Shown: positions 45,266 through 55,307 of the stretch, piece by piece | Layout of the letters: every line of letters starts with the position of its first letter | Position numbering within the stretch: position 1 is the first letter of the stretch | DNA from: Halalkalibacter wakoensis JCM 9140 | GTDB lineage: Bacteria; Bacillota; Bacilli; Bacillales; Bacillaceae_D | Assembly (NCBI RefSeq): GCF_000513095.1 | Contig: NZ_BAUT01000013.1 | Location: 1 to 64,000 of the forward strand | Reading direction: 5' to 3' | DNA: 64,000 nt | Translations under genes and position numbers: made by a program | The notes under the pieces: generated by a model | What the model was told of the DNA's origin: nothing | Database searches by the model: none | Seen by the model: only the letters and a program-made list of their open reading frames with translations

Positions 45266-45823
45266 GTGTCAAATCGATATATCACAAGTCATTTTCCGCT
45301 TATTTCAATTTTGTTGTTTAGTCTTGCATTTGCTATTTATGTTCAGGGATTTATTCTAAATGAGTTAGTGAATCTAGGGATTTATAGTGGGATGTTGGAA
45401 TTTATTTCTGAAAGTGGCATCAAACTAACATTGCTGTTTTTGTTGCTATTATTTTTCTTTATGGTTTTTTCGGCTCTGAAATTATTAGCAGATACAACGA
45501 TTGAACTGTCCATGCTCTTTTTCTCAAAAGATGAAGAGGGAAATGAATTAAATAAAGTTCGATCAGGTTCATGGATTTATTTAGCTGGAAGTGTGCTAGC
45601 TGTTTTGCTAGCGCAATACCTTGTAGTAGTTGTCCTTTTATTTATCATAGCAAGTTTAAGTTATTTTGTTTTTCTTGTTTATAAAGTGAGCCATACATTA
45701 AATCTACCAGGATTAATTGGATTTATCTTTTTCCAAGTTATTTTTTGGAGTGTGTTTCTGTTAGCGGTCTTTTTTGCTTTATTGCGTTTATATAATAGTT
45801 TTATGGCTAGTTTGCCTTTGTAA
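45266..45823 (+). CDS. YufK-like membrane protein (DUF5366)
   Basis: A 185-residue protein with about five hydrophobic segments, starting SNRYITSHFPLISILLFSLAF. Length and pattern resemble B. subtilis YufK (DUF5366), whose function is unknown. The start is GTG at 45266 with AGAAGGAG at about 9 bp. It is monocistronic and followed by hairpin terminators. Confidence 0.72.
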   Translation: MSNRYITSHFPLISILLFSLAFAIYVQGFILNELVNLGIYSGMLEFISESGIKLTLLFLLLLFFFMVFSALKLLADTTIELSMLFFSKDEEGNELNKVRSGSWIYLAGSVLAVLLAQYLVVVVLLFIIASLSYFVFLVYKVSHTLNLPGLIGFIFFQVIFWSVFLLAVFFALLRLYNSFMASLPL

Positions 45824-45834
45824 TATGGTTAGAA

Positions 45835-45873
45835 AAAAAGATGATTCATCACATGGATGTTCGTCTTTTTTTG
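45835..45873 (+). terminator. Terminator after the YufK-like gene
   Basis: AAAAAGATGATTCAT pairs imperfectly with GATGTTCGTCTTTTT around CACATG, ending in seven T. Confidence 0.7.
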
Positions 45874-45914
45874 TGCTTTAGTGAAAGGAAGGGACAACTG
45901 AATGATAGTCAAAT

Positions 45915-45955
45915 AAAAATCCGAATGATTCCATCGAATCTTTCGGATTTTTCCT
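45915..45955. terminator. Second hairpin, shared with 61517
   Basis: AAAAATCCGAA and TTCGGATTTTT pair, enclosing GATTC/GAATC. The same stem with the same inner pair recurs downstream of the siderophore lipoprotein gene at 61517. Confidence 0.7.
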
Positions 45956-46085
45956 TTGATAATCAATATTGGTTAAAAGGCGCTGCTCTGGGCATACACT
46001 TCGCTAGTATAGAGACAATTCTCTATTTCAAAAAGAAATACGTACAGAACGTTAGTCTATGGTGAGGTCATGATAAGTTGTAAAG

Positions 46086-47959
46086 TTAATTCATAAGCTC
46101 ACGCCAAATTTGCAAATGTGGGCTGTTTTGACTTAAATGAGCTAGACTTGAGCGTTGGTCTTTTCCGACCCAAACACCTGTTGTGTATTGATCCGTAAGA
46201 CCGACAAACCAAAGATCATGGTAATCATTTGTGGTTCCTGTTTTTCCACCAGTATAAGGAGCAGATACTTGAGCTTTTCTTGCTGTTCCACTCGCGACGA
46301 CATCGGAGAGGAGTTTTCTCATTTTATCATTGGTGGTTTTGCTCCAAACAGTTGTTTCTTTGCGATTCCAGCTGTACAAAATATTGCCTTCATGGTCTTT
46401 TACACTTCGTATTCCATAAGAAGGTTGATAAGATCCATCATTCGCAAATGTTGTATAGGCGCTAGTTAGTTCAAGTGGAGTGATTCCGTAAGTGAACCCT
46501 CCTAAAGCACTGGAAAGAGCTAAGTCTTCCTCTACAACATGTGAAAAGGAGAAAGGCTCTAAATAGCTAAATGCCGTTCCCGTTCCAAGCCTATCTAATA
46601 TTCGAACGGCAGGAGTATTATACGAATGCTTTAAAGCCGTCGTTAATGGAACCATCCCATATTGAGATCCTCCATAATTCTTAGGGCAATAGTTTCCAAA
46701 ACAAACGTTATCAGCGCTAATCGTACTCTGAATGGGTACGTCAAACTCTTCAAAATAAGGAGCATAAACAAGTAATGGTTTAATAGCTGATCCCGGCTGT
46801 CTTGGATTCTGATAACCTCGATGAAAATCAAATTTTTGATAGTCTTTTCCGCCAGTTAACGCTATGACTTCATTGGAATGATGATCTAAAATGACAGCTG
46901 AAGCTTGTACATCACTCTGAGGTACTTGTCTATGAATCGTTTTGACAGCTAAGTTTTGCATAAATGGATCTAATGCTGTTTCAATATGGATTCCTTTTTT
47001 AAATAACTGTTGAACTCGCTCCTCAAGGGATTTCTGAATTTGTTGTCTACTTTCTTCATTAGTAGCTTGAGAGAGTTTGTCTTGGAATCCTTCGCTTTTC
47101 GCTACGAGTTCTGTGAACTCATGGTGGATATAAGTTACGTAATCAGGATGCAGATCCACTTTTCGTCTAACATTTAGAACGACTTCTTCTTCTAATGCTT
47201 CTTCATATTGTTCCGGTGAAATATAGGAGGCCTCAAGCATTTTTTGAAGAATCCAATTCTGTCTTAGTTTAGTTTGCTCACTGTTTCGTAACGGGTTATA
47301 GTGGCTAGGGTTATTTGGAACAGCACTTAAAAACGCTGCTTCAGCGATAGTAAGACGCTCACTAGGTTTATTAAAATAATAACGACTAGCTGCTTCTATG
47401 CCGTAGATTCCATTGCTGAAGTAGATTGTATTAATATAAAGCTCAATGATTTCTTCTTTTGAAAAATTCTTCTCCAATTCATGAGCATAAAGAATCTCAC
47501 TCATTTTTCGATTATATGTTTGGTCGTGGGAAAGAAAAAGATTTCGAACAAGCTGTTGAGTCATTGTACTAGCGCCTTCTTCAATCCCATCATGCGCGCA
47601 TTTGCCATAATGGCTCTCGCGATGCCGATTGCATCGTACCCTTTATGTTCGAAAAAACGTTGATCCTCCGTTGAGATAAAGGCATCAATGACCACACTTG
47701 GGATCTCCTCATAAGGCAAATAAATCCGGTTTTCATCTCGGAACACTTCACTTATGACATCACCGTTTCGATCATAGATCATACTATTTTTAGAAAGATT
47801 AATTTCCTCAAGGTCGACTTGTTCACTAATCACTTCTGATAACGACTTAACCTCTTTGACCTCTGTCGTAACTTCTAGTAACAGAAAAATAAAAGCAACA
47901 AAAATAAGACAAATTAGTCCCCAACCTGTAATCGATTTTGCCATCATGTACACACTCAT
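46086..47959 (-). pseudogene. Class A penicillin-binding protein (PBP1A/2d-like), frameshifted
   Basis: Two frames give one bifunctional PBP of about 624 residues: a short cytoplasmic start, one membrane anchor (about 10-28), a glycosyltransferase domain (STEDQRFFEHKGYD with the catalytic glutamate, then STMTQQLVRN) and a transpeptidase domain with SAIK, SYN and KTGTT motifs. The break is near 47592: ATGATGGGATTGAAG should read ATGATGGGGATTGAAG, restoring GIEEGASTMTQQL. One G of a GGGG run is missing. Length and sequence resemble sporulation PBPs such as PbpG, but vegetative use is possible. The ATG at 47959 lacks a strong ribosome binding site. Confidence 0.85.
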
Positions 47960-48227
47960 TTCCGTTTATTCGCTCTTTATTGTACCACCAAAATGACAAT
48001 TTGGGTGTTGGAAACGTAAGGCAAGTCAATCTTAACAAAAAGGAATCCAACTGCTTTTAATTAGAGACAATGTCTTGCGCGGTGTACACCACTCTATCAG
48101 GTCTAAAAAGTACTAATGCCATCGTGCTCATAATAAGGTACATGACTGATTGAATAAGAATGGGCAGTTGGCAAAGGAAATAAGTAGATAGGCCGCGGAA
48201 GAGTGAGTTAATTAGAAGAGTGCTGGA
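47960..48227. other. Gene-free stretch upstream of the tandem array
   Basis: About 270 bp with no gene supported. Together with the array and the hairpin at 48621 it forms a 776-bp gap between the PBP start and prkA. A minus-strand frame with a hydrophobic run lies at about 48060-48240 but lacks a start and ribosome binding site. Confidence 0.5.
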
Positions 48228-48546
48228 GTTCTGACAGAAAACCGTAAGAGCGCCTGGAAGTTGTCAGAAGAGAGGCCATGTTCTGACAGAAAATCAGAAG
48301 AGAAGCAGGAAGTTGTCAGAAGAGAGGTCATGTTCTGATAGAAAATCAGAAAAGAAGCAGGAAGTTGTCAGAAGAGAGGTCATGTTCTGACAGAAAACAA
48401 GAAAAGAAGCAGGAAGTTGTCAGAAGAGAGGTCGTGTTCTGACAGAAAATCAGAAAAGAAGCAGGAAGTTGTTAGAAGAGAGGTCATGTTCTGACAGAAA
48501 ACAAGAAAAGAAGCAAGAAGTGGTCAGAAGAGAGAACATGTTCTGG
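48228..48546. repeat. 52-bp tandem repeat array, six full units plus a partial
   Basis: Units start at 48228, 48280, 48332, 48384, 48436, 48488 and (partial) 48540, exactly 52 bp apart. Each begins GTTCTGACAGAAAA and contains GTTGTCAGAAGAGAGG, so TTCTGACA and TGTCAGAA form an inverted pair inside the unit. Copies differ at a few positions. There are no unique spacers, so it is not CRISPR, and 52 is not a multiple of three, so it is not coding. It lies 200 bp before prkA. Confidence 0.95.
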
Positions 48547-48620
48547 CTCCGCACGGCGTATGCCATCTGATATGAGCATCTAAAAAAAGTGAAACCCTCA
48601 ATGCCGGCTCCGCTCATTGC

Positions 48621-48666
48621 CATGATCTTCATTAAAAAGGGACCCACCTTTTTAATGAAGATCATG
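48621..48666. other. Hairpin with 20-bp perfect arms
   Basis: Arms starting CATGATCTTCATT and ending AATGAAGATCATG are exactly complementary over 20 bp around GACCCA. No T-run follows. It could end transcripts poorly, act as a leader or barrier structure, or be a mobile palindrome. It lies just upstream of the likely prkA promoter. Confidence 0.75.
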
Positions 48667-48694
48667 CATGTTCACTTTCCTTTTTGCATATGGT
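48666..48694 (+). promoter_or_regulatory. Candidate sigma-E promoter of prkA
   Basis: GCATGTT (one mismatch to the sigma-E -35) is 14 bp before CATATGGT (partial match to CATACAMT). The position 42 bp before the prkA start fits, and prkA is sigma-E dependent in B. subtilis. The match is moderate. Confidence 0.35.
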
Positions 48695-48735
48695 TTATTA
48701 ATCGCGCTCTTGAACACGAGGATGGAGGTACGATA

Positions 48736-50631
48736 ATGAGTATATTAAAAAAAGTAGAACAGTTCAGAGAAGAAGAGGAACGTTTAAGATGGGAAGGAAC
48801 ATTTGCAGATTATTTAGAGTTATTGAAGGAAAAACCATGGATTGCCCAAACCGCTCACTCCCGTGTTTATAATATGATCAAAGATGCTGGTGTGGAAGAA
48901 GTGAACGGGAAAAAGGAGTATTCCTTTTTTAAAGATCAACTTTATGGCGTAGAAGAATCACTTGAGAAGCTTGTTGAAGAATATTTTCACTCTGCTGCTA
49001 AAAGACTTGATGTTAGGAAAAGAATCCTTCTTTTGATGGGTCCTGTTAGTGGGGGAAAATCAACACTTGTTACGATGTTAAAGCGTGGGCTTGAACAATA
49101 TTCGAAGACAGACAAGGGCGCGGTATTTGCGATTAAAGGTTGTCCTATGCATGAAGATCCACTTCACTTAATTCCAACTCATTTACGTAAAGATTTCCAA
49201 GAAGAATACGGTATTAAAATTGAAGGAAATTTATCTCCCCTGAATATGATGCGTGTCGAAGAAGAATATGGTGGACGAATTGAAGATGTTGTCGTCGAGA
49301 GAATCTTTTTCTCAGAAGATAAGCGTACAGGTATCGGAACATTCAGCCCGTCTGATCCGAAATCACAGGATATTGCTGATTTAACTGGTAGCATTGATTT
49401 CTCTACCATTGCTGAATATGGTTCAGAGTCGGATCCAAGAGCGTACCGGTTTGATGGTGAATTAAATAAAGCGAACCGAGGCATGATGGAATTTCAAGAG
49501 ATGTTAAAGTGTGATGAGAAGTTCTTGTGGCACTTGCTCTCGTTAACGCAAGAAGGAAACTTTAAAGCGGGGCGATTCGCGCTCATAAGTGCCGACGAAT
49601 TAATTGTCGCTCATACGAATGAATCCGAGTACAAATCGTTCATTTCGAATAAAAAGAACGAGGCGTTACACTCTCGTATCATCGTTATGAAAGTTCCGTA
49701 TAATTTAAAAGTGAGTGAAGAAGAAAGAATCTATAAAAAGATGATTCAAGATAGTGATTTGTCGCATGTGCATATAGCTCCACATGCTTTAAGAGTTGCT
49801 GCAATTTTCACAATATTAACAAGATTGAAAGAACCGACCAAGCAAGGTGTTGACCTTCTAAAGAAAATGAGGCTATATGATGGTCAAAATGTTGAAGGAT
49901 TTAATTCTCAAGATCTAGAGGAATTAAAGCAGGAAGATCCAGATGAAGGAATGAGCGGGATTGATCCGCGTTACGTCATTAATCGCATTTCATCTGCGAT
50001 TATTCGAAAACAATTAACGTCTATTAATGCTTTAGATGTGCTTCGTTCAATTAAAGAGGGATTATCAGAGCACGCCTCCATTTCAAAAGAGGATCGCGAG
50101 CGCTACATGGACTTTATTGCGATTGCTAGAAAAGAATATGACACGATTGCGAAAAAAGAAGTTCAAAAGGCGTTTGTCTATTCATACGATGAGTCAGCTA
50201 AAACATTAATGGACAATTATCTTGATAATGTTGAAGCGTATTGCAATAAAAATAAACTTCGTGACCCACTAACTGGTGAAGAAATGACACCAGATGAAAA
50301 GCTGATGCGTTCCATTGAAGAGCAAATTGGTATTTCAGAAAATGCAAAAAAAGCATTCAGAGAAGAAATACTCATTCGCATTTCTGCCTATGCTCGGAAA
50401 GGGAAGAAGTTTGATTACAATTCACATGAGCGCTTACGTGAAGCGATTCAAAAGAAACTATTTGCTGACCTAAAAGATATTGTGAAAATAACTACTTCAA
50501 CGAAGACACCGGATGAATCGCAGCTTAAGAAAGTAAATGAAGTCATTGCTAGATTGATTGATGAGCACGGATACAATTCAGTCTCAGCTAATGAACTCCT
50601 TCGCTATGTAGGAAGTTTATTAAATCGATAA
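48736..50631 (+). CDS. prkA: PrkA, AAA+ serine kinase/protease of sporulation
   Basis: A 631-residue protein, the same length as B. subtilis PrkA. The AAA+ module has Walker A GPVSGGKST (102-110) and a Walker B-like region, followed by the C-terminal PrkA kinase-like domain (SGIDPRYVINRISSAI, DPLTGEEMTPDEKLMRSIEEQIGI). It supports sporulation and stress physiology with YhbH. GGAGGT lies 6 bp before the ATG at 48736; the frame is open further upstream to 48589 through the hairpin, but no start there is supported. A sipX-like gene intervenes before yhbH. Confidence 0.95.
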   Translation: MSILKKVEQFREEEERLRWEGTFADYLELLKEKPWIAQTAHSRVYNMIKDAGVEEVNGKKEYSFFKDQLYGVEESLEKLVEEYFHSAAKRLDVRKRILLLMGPVSGGKSTLVTMLKRGLEQYSKTDKGAVFAIKGCPMHEDPLHLIPTHLRKDFQEEYGIKIEGNLSPLNMMRVEEEYGGRIEDVVVERIFFSEDKRTGIGTFSPSDPKSQDIADLTGSIDFSTIAEYGSESDPRAYRFDGELNKANRGMMEFQEMLKCDEKFLWHLLSLTQEGNFKAGRFALISADELIVAHTNESEYKSFISNKKNEALHSRIIVMKVPYNLKVSEEERIYKKMIQDSDLSHVHIAPHALRVAAIFTILTRLKEPTKQGVDLLKKMRLYDGQNVEGFNSQDLEELKQEDPDEGMSGIDPRYVINRISSAIIRKQLTSINALDVLRSIKEGLSEHASISKEDRERYMDFIAIARKEYDTIAKKEVQKAFVYSYDESAKTLMDNYLDNVEAYCNKNKLRDPLTGEEMTPDEKLMRSIEEQIGISENAKKAFREEILIRISAYARKGKKFDYNSHERLREAIQKKLFADLKDIVKITTSTKTPDESQLKKVNEVIARLIDEHGYNSVSANELLRYVGSLLNR

Positions 50632-50638
50632 TGCTTTG

Positions 50639-50674
50639 AGAAAAGAAGTCTTCGAAAGCGAAGGCTTCTTTTCT
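50639..50674 (+). terminator. Terminator after prkA
   Basis: AGAAAAGAAGTCTTCG pairs with CGAAGGCTTCTTTTCT with one wobble around AAAG. It separates prkA from the peptidase gene. Confidence 0.85.
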
Positions 50675-50752
50675 TTAATGATAAATCTTGACTTGAGCTA
50701 ATGGCAAATCTTTGGTAAATTGAAGGAAAGATTGTAGGCGGAGGAAAATTTT

Positions 50753-51289
50753 GTGGAAACAAAACAAAATGAGTGGTTTGAATGGGGAAAAGCTTTTATT
50801 ATCGCGATTTTACTAGCCATTATAATTCGAACATTTGTATTCACAAGTTATGAAGTTCAAGGGGAATCGATGTCCCCTAATGTCTTTGATGGTGAACGGT
50901 TTATTGTCAACAAAATGGGGTATGGCTTTGTTGAGCCAGATCGTTTTGATTTAATTGTCTTTCACGCAAATGAAGAGGAAGATTACATTAAACGAGTGAT
51001 CGGCCTTCCAGGAGATCGCATTTCTTATCGAGATGACGTGTTGTATGTAAACGATGAGCCTATCGAAGAGCCATTTTTAACAGAACGGATAGAAGAACAT
51101 CAATGGGGCGCCTATACAAATGATTTTGCCATTCCAGAAGTTGTGCCAGATGGTCATGTGTTTGTTTTAGGTGATAATCGTCCCAATAGTTTAGATAGTC
51201 GGCGGATCGGCTTTATTTCAACTGATCAAATTGTAGGAAAAGTCGATTGGCGGTTTTGGCCTTTGAGAGAGGCTGGGTTAATGAAATAA
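50753..51289 (+). CDS. Type I signal peptidase
   Basis: A 178-residue SipS-type signal peptidase with one N-terminal membrane anchor (about 13-30), the nucleophile serine S39 in QGESMSP, the general-base lysine K80 in YIKRVIGLPGD and GDNRPNSLDSR. It removes signal peptides on the outer face of the membrane. The start is GTG at 50753 with GGAGG upstream. It is enclosed by two terminators and so is its own unit, although it sits between prkA and yhbH. Confidence 0.94.
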   Translation: METKQNEWFEWGKAFIIAILLAIIIRTFVFTSYEVQGESMSPNVFDGERFIVNKMGYGFVEPDRFDLIVFHANEEEDYIKRVIGLPGDRISYRDDVLYVNDEPIEEPFLTERIEEHQWGAYTNDFAIPEVVPDGHVFVLGDNRPNSLDSRRIGFISTDQIVGKVDWRFWPLREAGLMK

Positions 51290-51300
51290 CAACAGATCTT

Positions 51301-51345
51301 AAAGAAAGCGGATATCTCATTGTGAGATGTCCGCTTTCTTTTTAG
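51301..51345 (+). terminator. Terminator after the signal peptidase gene
   Basis: A 19-bp stem AAAGAAAGCGGATATCTCA with its near-complement (one mismatch), three-base loop and T-run. Confidence 0.9.
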
Positions 51346-51424
51346 GGGAGATGAAAGCTAAAAAAGGTGAAAGCCAAAAGTAGGCTGAAAAGAGTGTGAA
51401 CAGTCTTTCATAAAGGGATTGAGG

Positions 51425-51482
51425 GCAAAAAACACCACTCAAAGAAAAGCGATTATCCCTCTCTTTGAGTGGTGTTTTTTGC
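51425..51482. terminator. Free-standing 21-bp-arm hairpin
   Basis: GCAAAAAACACCACTCAAAGA pairs perfectly with its complement (51462-51482) around 16 bases. Runs of A and T on both sides make it a bidirectional terminator, but no gene ends here. The gap 51290-51699 otherwise shows nothing. Confidence 0.65.
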
Positions 51483-51699
51483 TTGTCCGATTTGAAATTA
51501 GAAGATTTGTCAGAATTTATTAGCAACTCTCTCCCCTGTCTGCATAGGATAAAGTAAGCCATTTTTATGAAGGCAACGTCATCTCATGCGACTCGAGACC
51601 ATAGTATGCATGCAGGCGAGAAAGTGTGAAAGAAGATTTGAATTGATTACATGTGAATTTTAAGAAGAAGTAATATGAATAAAAAGGGAGGGGAATCAC

Positions 51700-52875
51700 A
51701 TGACAAAAAACAATCAACGTCAATTTGTCGTGTCACAAGAAAACTGGTCTCTTCATAGAAAAGGCTACCAGGATCAAAGACGGCACCAAGAAAAAGTACA
51801 AGAAGCGATTAAGAAGAATTTGCCTGATCTTGTAAGTGAAGAAAATATCGTCATGTCAAATGGTCGAGATGTGATTCGTATTCCGATTCGGTCTCTCGAT
51901 GAATACAAAATTCGGTACAACTATGATAAAAATAAACATGTAGGTCAAGGTGAAGGAGAAAGCAAAGTTGGTGATGTGGTAGCAAGAGACCCGAATGCGA
52001 AGCAACAACAACAAGGCCCAGGTAAAGGAAGCAAACCTGGAGATCAAGCAGGTGAAGATTATTCAGAAGCAGAAGTTTCGATTATGGAATTACAAGAAAT
52101 GCTTTTTGCAGAATTAGAATTACCTAATTTACAAAAGAAAGAAGAAGATGAAATCGTCATAGAAGACATTGATTTTAATGATATACGTAAAAAAGGATTA
52201 ATGGGCAACATTGATAAGAGGCGTACCATTCTCTCAGCAATTAAAAGAAATGCACTAGAGGGAAGACCAGGATTGAACCCCATTTATAATGATGATCTAA
52301 GGTTCAAAACGTGGAATGAAGTCACAAAACCTGAATCAAAAGCTGTTGTCATTGCGATGATGGATACAAGTGGTTCGATGGGGCGTTGGGAAAAATATAT
52401 GGCAAGAAGCTTCTTCTTTTGGATGACTCGTTTCTTACGTACAAAGTACGAAACTGTGGACATAGAGTTTATCGCTCACCACACGGAAGCGAAAATTGTT
52501 TCCGAAGAAGACTTTTTTTCAAAAGGAGAAAGCGGTGGAACCATTTGTTCATCAGCATACCGAAAAGCATTGGAAGTGATTGATAGCAAATACGATCCTA
52601 AACGTTACAACATTTACCCATTTCACTTCTCTGATGGAGACAATTTAACGTCAGACAATGCTCGCTGCCTAAAATTAGTTGAGCAGTTAATGGATGTTTC
52701 GAGCATGTTTGGATACGGCGAAGTTAACCAGTATAGTCGTCATTCCACACTAATGAGTGCGTACAAAAATATTGACGACATTCGCTTCCGTCATCATATT
52801 TTAAAGGAAAAAGGAGATGTCTATCACGCGATGAAGACATTCTTTAAAAAAGAGGAAGAGGAAGCAATGGCTTAA
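51700..52875 (+). CDS. yhbH: YhbH sporulation protein (DUF444)
   Basis: A 391-residue DUF444 protein with a von Willebrand A-like fold carrying the metal-site motif MMDTSGSMG and a middle acidic linker ([16 protein letters not shown]). It belongs to the PrkA-YhbH-SpoVR set known from Bacillus (YeaG-YeaH-YcgB in E. coli). GGGAGGGG lies upstream of the ATG. It ends in a perfect terminator. SpoVR is not in the window. Confidence 0.93.
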   Translation: MTKNNQRQFVVSQENWSLHRKGYQDQRRHQEKVQEAIKKNLPDLVSEENIVMSNGRDVIRIPIRSLDEYKIRYNYDKNKHVGQGEGESKVGDVVARDPNAKQQQQGPGKGSKPGDQAGEDYSEAEVSIMELQEMLFAELELPNLQKKEEDEIVIEDIDFNDIRKKGLMGNIDKRRTILSAIKRNALEGRPGLNPIYNDDLRFKTWNEVTKPESKAVVIAMMDTSGSMGRWEKYMARSFFFWMTRFLRTKYETVDIEFIAHHTEAKIVSEEDFFSKGESGGTICSSAYRKALEVIDSKYDPKRYNIYPFHFSDGDNLTSDNARCLKLVEQLMDVSSMFGYGEVNQYSRHSTLMSAYKNIDDIRFRHHILKEKGDVYHAMKTFFKKEEEEAMA

Positions 52876-52882
52876 TAGGAAA

Positions 52883-52917
52883 CCAATAGTGCCAAACGTG
52901 CACTATTGGTTTTTTTT
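52883..52917 (+). terminator. Terminator after yhbH
   Basis: Perfect stem CCAATAGTGC/GCACTATTGG with a 7-base loop and eight T. Confidence 0.92.
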
Positions 52918-53020
52918 ATGATTTCTTACCCATTTTCTTCTAATTGGTATAAAAAATGAAAGCCTTTTAGTGGTATAATTTAAGAAATATCTAAAATATT
53001 CAAAAGGAAGGTGGGGGAGT

Positions 53021-55307
53021 TTGAAGCTGACTAAAAGTGAAAGGAATTCGATTGTACTAGTTGCTTTCGGAGCAGTTCTATTTTTACTCGTTCTTTTTCT
53101 GACGTTTCAAACAAGCAGTTATCAACTTTCTAATTATGCTTTTATTCATACTTTGCTAGAACTAGCGAGTGTTGTAATTTCATTATCGATTTTTATTTAC
53201 GGTTGTTTAACGTATCCCATTATCAAGTCTAGATTGCTGTTGCTTGTTTCATTATCCTTCTTGATCATTGCGATTTACGATATTTTACATACAATCACGT
53301 ACCCAGGAATGCCAAATGTTTTTAACCAGCCAACGGATCAAGCAACATTATGGTTTTGGATTGGAGCACGATTTACAGGCGCGTTTACTTTATTGTTAAT
53401 GATCTATTTGAAAAGCGTTGATGTAAACATTACGAAAAAGAAAGAAACGGTTTTATGGATCACGTTAGTCGCTATAAGTGTTAGCGTAACTTCTACACTC
53501 ATTATGGCCTACTCTAATTCTTTTCCTTCTTTAATTGGGGATATGGGGTTAACACCATTAAAAAAAGGACTTGAGTATCTTGTTATTGCGATCCATCTTG
53601 CAACACTCTTTCTTTTATGGAACAAATATAAAAAGCAACAGAACCTTTTTTATTTAAATTTAATGAGAGCTAGTTTCTTTCTTATTTTATGCGGGTTAAC
53701 CGTGACCTTTTACCAAACGATTCAAGATGCGATTCTCGTCATTGCTCATTTGTTTAAAATTATGGGGTATTTTTTCATTATGAAAGCTTTTTATTATTCA
53801 ACCATTCAAGTCCCACTTTTAGATAAGAAACAGACAGAAGAAAAGCTAATTGATGTAGAAAGTGAACTTGAACTTACTCTTTAAAAATACAGAAGATGCC
53901 ATTTTTATTTACAATTTAAAGGATAAGGAAATCATTAGAAGAAATCCTGCTTTTACGAGAATGTTTGGGTATGATGCCAACGATAGATTGCATGTGACTT
54001 GTTTAATTCCCCCTGATCGACAATTTGAATTTAATAAATTGATTTATCAGTTAGCCGAGGGGCAATCCATTGTTGATTTTAAGACAGTTCGAAAAAGGGA
54101 AGACGGGTCATATATAGACGTGAGCATGACGGTTTCTCCTATGCATAATGTAACAGGGGAATTATTATGTGCTGCGATTATACGAGATATTTCTGATCAA
54201 ACAAAAGCAGAAAGAGAATTAAAAAAGGCTAAAAAAGAGCTGCAAGAAATCATGGAAGAGTATCGCGGGCTAATCTTTAAGTTTAAAAAAGAGAAGAATG
54301 ACTTTGTTTATACATTAATGGATGGGAAAGTCCTTTATGAACGAAATGATGATCCTAAAAAATTCATTGGAAGACCAGTACAGGAAGCTTACCAGTGTAG
54401 CCAAGGTGACCTGTTCAACAAGTACAATGAACGCGCATGGTTAGGAGAAGAAGTTGAATTTCAGTTCGAAGATGAAAATGGAATGGTCTTTCTTACATCC
54501 TTGAAACCTATTTGGCAACAAGGTCAAGTAACCGAAGTTCTAGGAAATGTTGTTGATATTACGAGCTTAATCAAAGCCGAGGAATTGTTACGACGAACGG
54601 AGAAGCTCTCAGTTGTCGGTGAACTTGCAGCTGGGTTTGCTCATGAAATTCGTAACCCACTTACAACGCTCAAAGGATTTTTACAATTGATCCAACTGGA
54701 TGCTGATGAAAAAAACATGAACTATGTAAAAATTATGCTAAATGAAATCGATCGATTAGAGATGATTACGAATGAATTTATGGTTGTTGCTAAACCGCAA
54801 GCTGTTAAGTATGAAATGGAAGACATGGAACAAATGATCGAAAGTGTCACTCAATTTCTTCAACCACAGGCTTTACTAAATAACATCGAGATGATCAATC
54901 TAGTTGAAGGGCCTTTAGAAAAAATATGTTGTGATCCCCATCAGATGAGGCAAGTGTTCATTAATATTTATAAAAATGCGATGGAAGCTATGCCTAGTGG
55001 TGGAATGATTACAACGAATCTAGCGTTAAACACTAACTATATGACTATTTCTATTACCGACCAAGGAGGAGGCATTCCAGCAGAACTAATCCCTAAATTA
55101 GGAGAGCCTTTTTACACATTGAAAGAAAAAGGAACCGGTCTTGGACTGATGGTAAGCAAAAAAATCATTGAAACACATGGGGGAGAATTACAAATCGAAA
55201 GTGAAACAAATGTCGGAACGACGATGACGATCTATTTACCGATCGATTCGATTTATAAAGGAGAAAACAAACTTTTGGAAAGACAGAAAGAAGGAGAGAT
55301 TGTATGA
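53021..55307 (+). pseudogene. MASE3-PAS-HisKA sensor kinase, frameshifted
   Basis: The first frame (53021-53884, 287 residues) is a MASE3-type membrane sensor with about seven helices and ends in a short linker. The second (open from 53862) continues with a PAS domain (NTEDAIFIYNLKD), a second PAS-like region, and a HisKA/HATPase core (FAHEIRNPLTTLKGFLQLI with the phospho-acceptor His; GTGLGLMVSKKI). Removing one G in GAACTTGAACTTACTC at about 53872 joins them as ESELNLLFKNTED, so one full kinase of about 761 residues is likely. It resembles the sporulation phosphorelay kinases (KinA-E type). No response regulator is encoded nearby. Its stop overlaps the Gfo/Idh gene by 4 bp. Confidence 0.82.

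Noticed and set aside
46000-46050. Remnant of the larger hairpin repeat near the PBP gene
   Set aside because: GGGCATACACTTCGCTAGTATAG resembles a repeat edge only loosely, with none of the conserved interior blocks.
45841-46065. Open frame of 74 codons after the YufK-like gene
   Set aside because: It starts inside a terminator hairpin and spans a second one, so expression is very unlikely.
48060-48240. Minus-strand frame with a hydrophobic run ending in RPDRVVYTAQDIVSN
   Set aside because: No start codon with a ribosome binding site, and the frame runs into the tandem array. It might be a gene remnant, but I cannot link it to a family.
48228-48546. CRISPR array
   Set aside because: The units are contiguous 52-bp repeats with no unique spacers, copies vary internally, and no cas gene is nearby.
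53862-55307. Second part of the split kinase as an independent soluble kinase gene
   Set aside because: There is no good ribosome binding site for the 53862 frame, and removing one base joins a normal MASE3-PAS-kinase protein. Translational coupling of two proteins remains a weak alternative.
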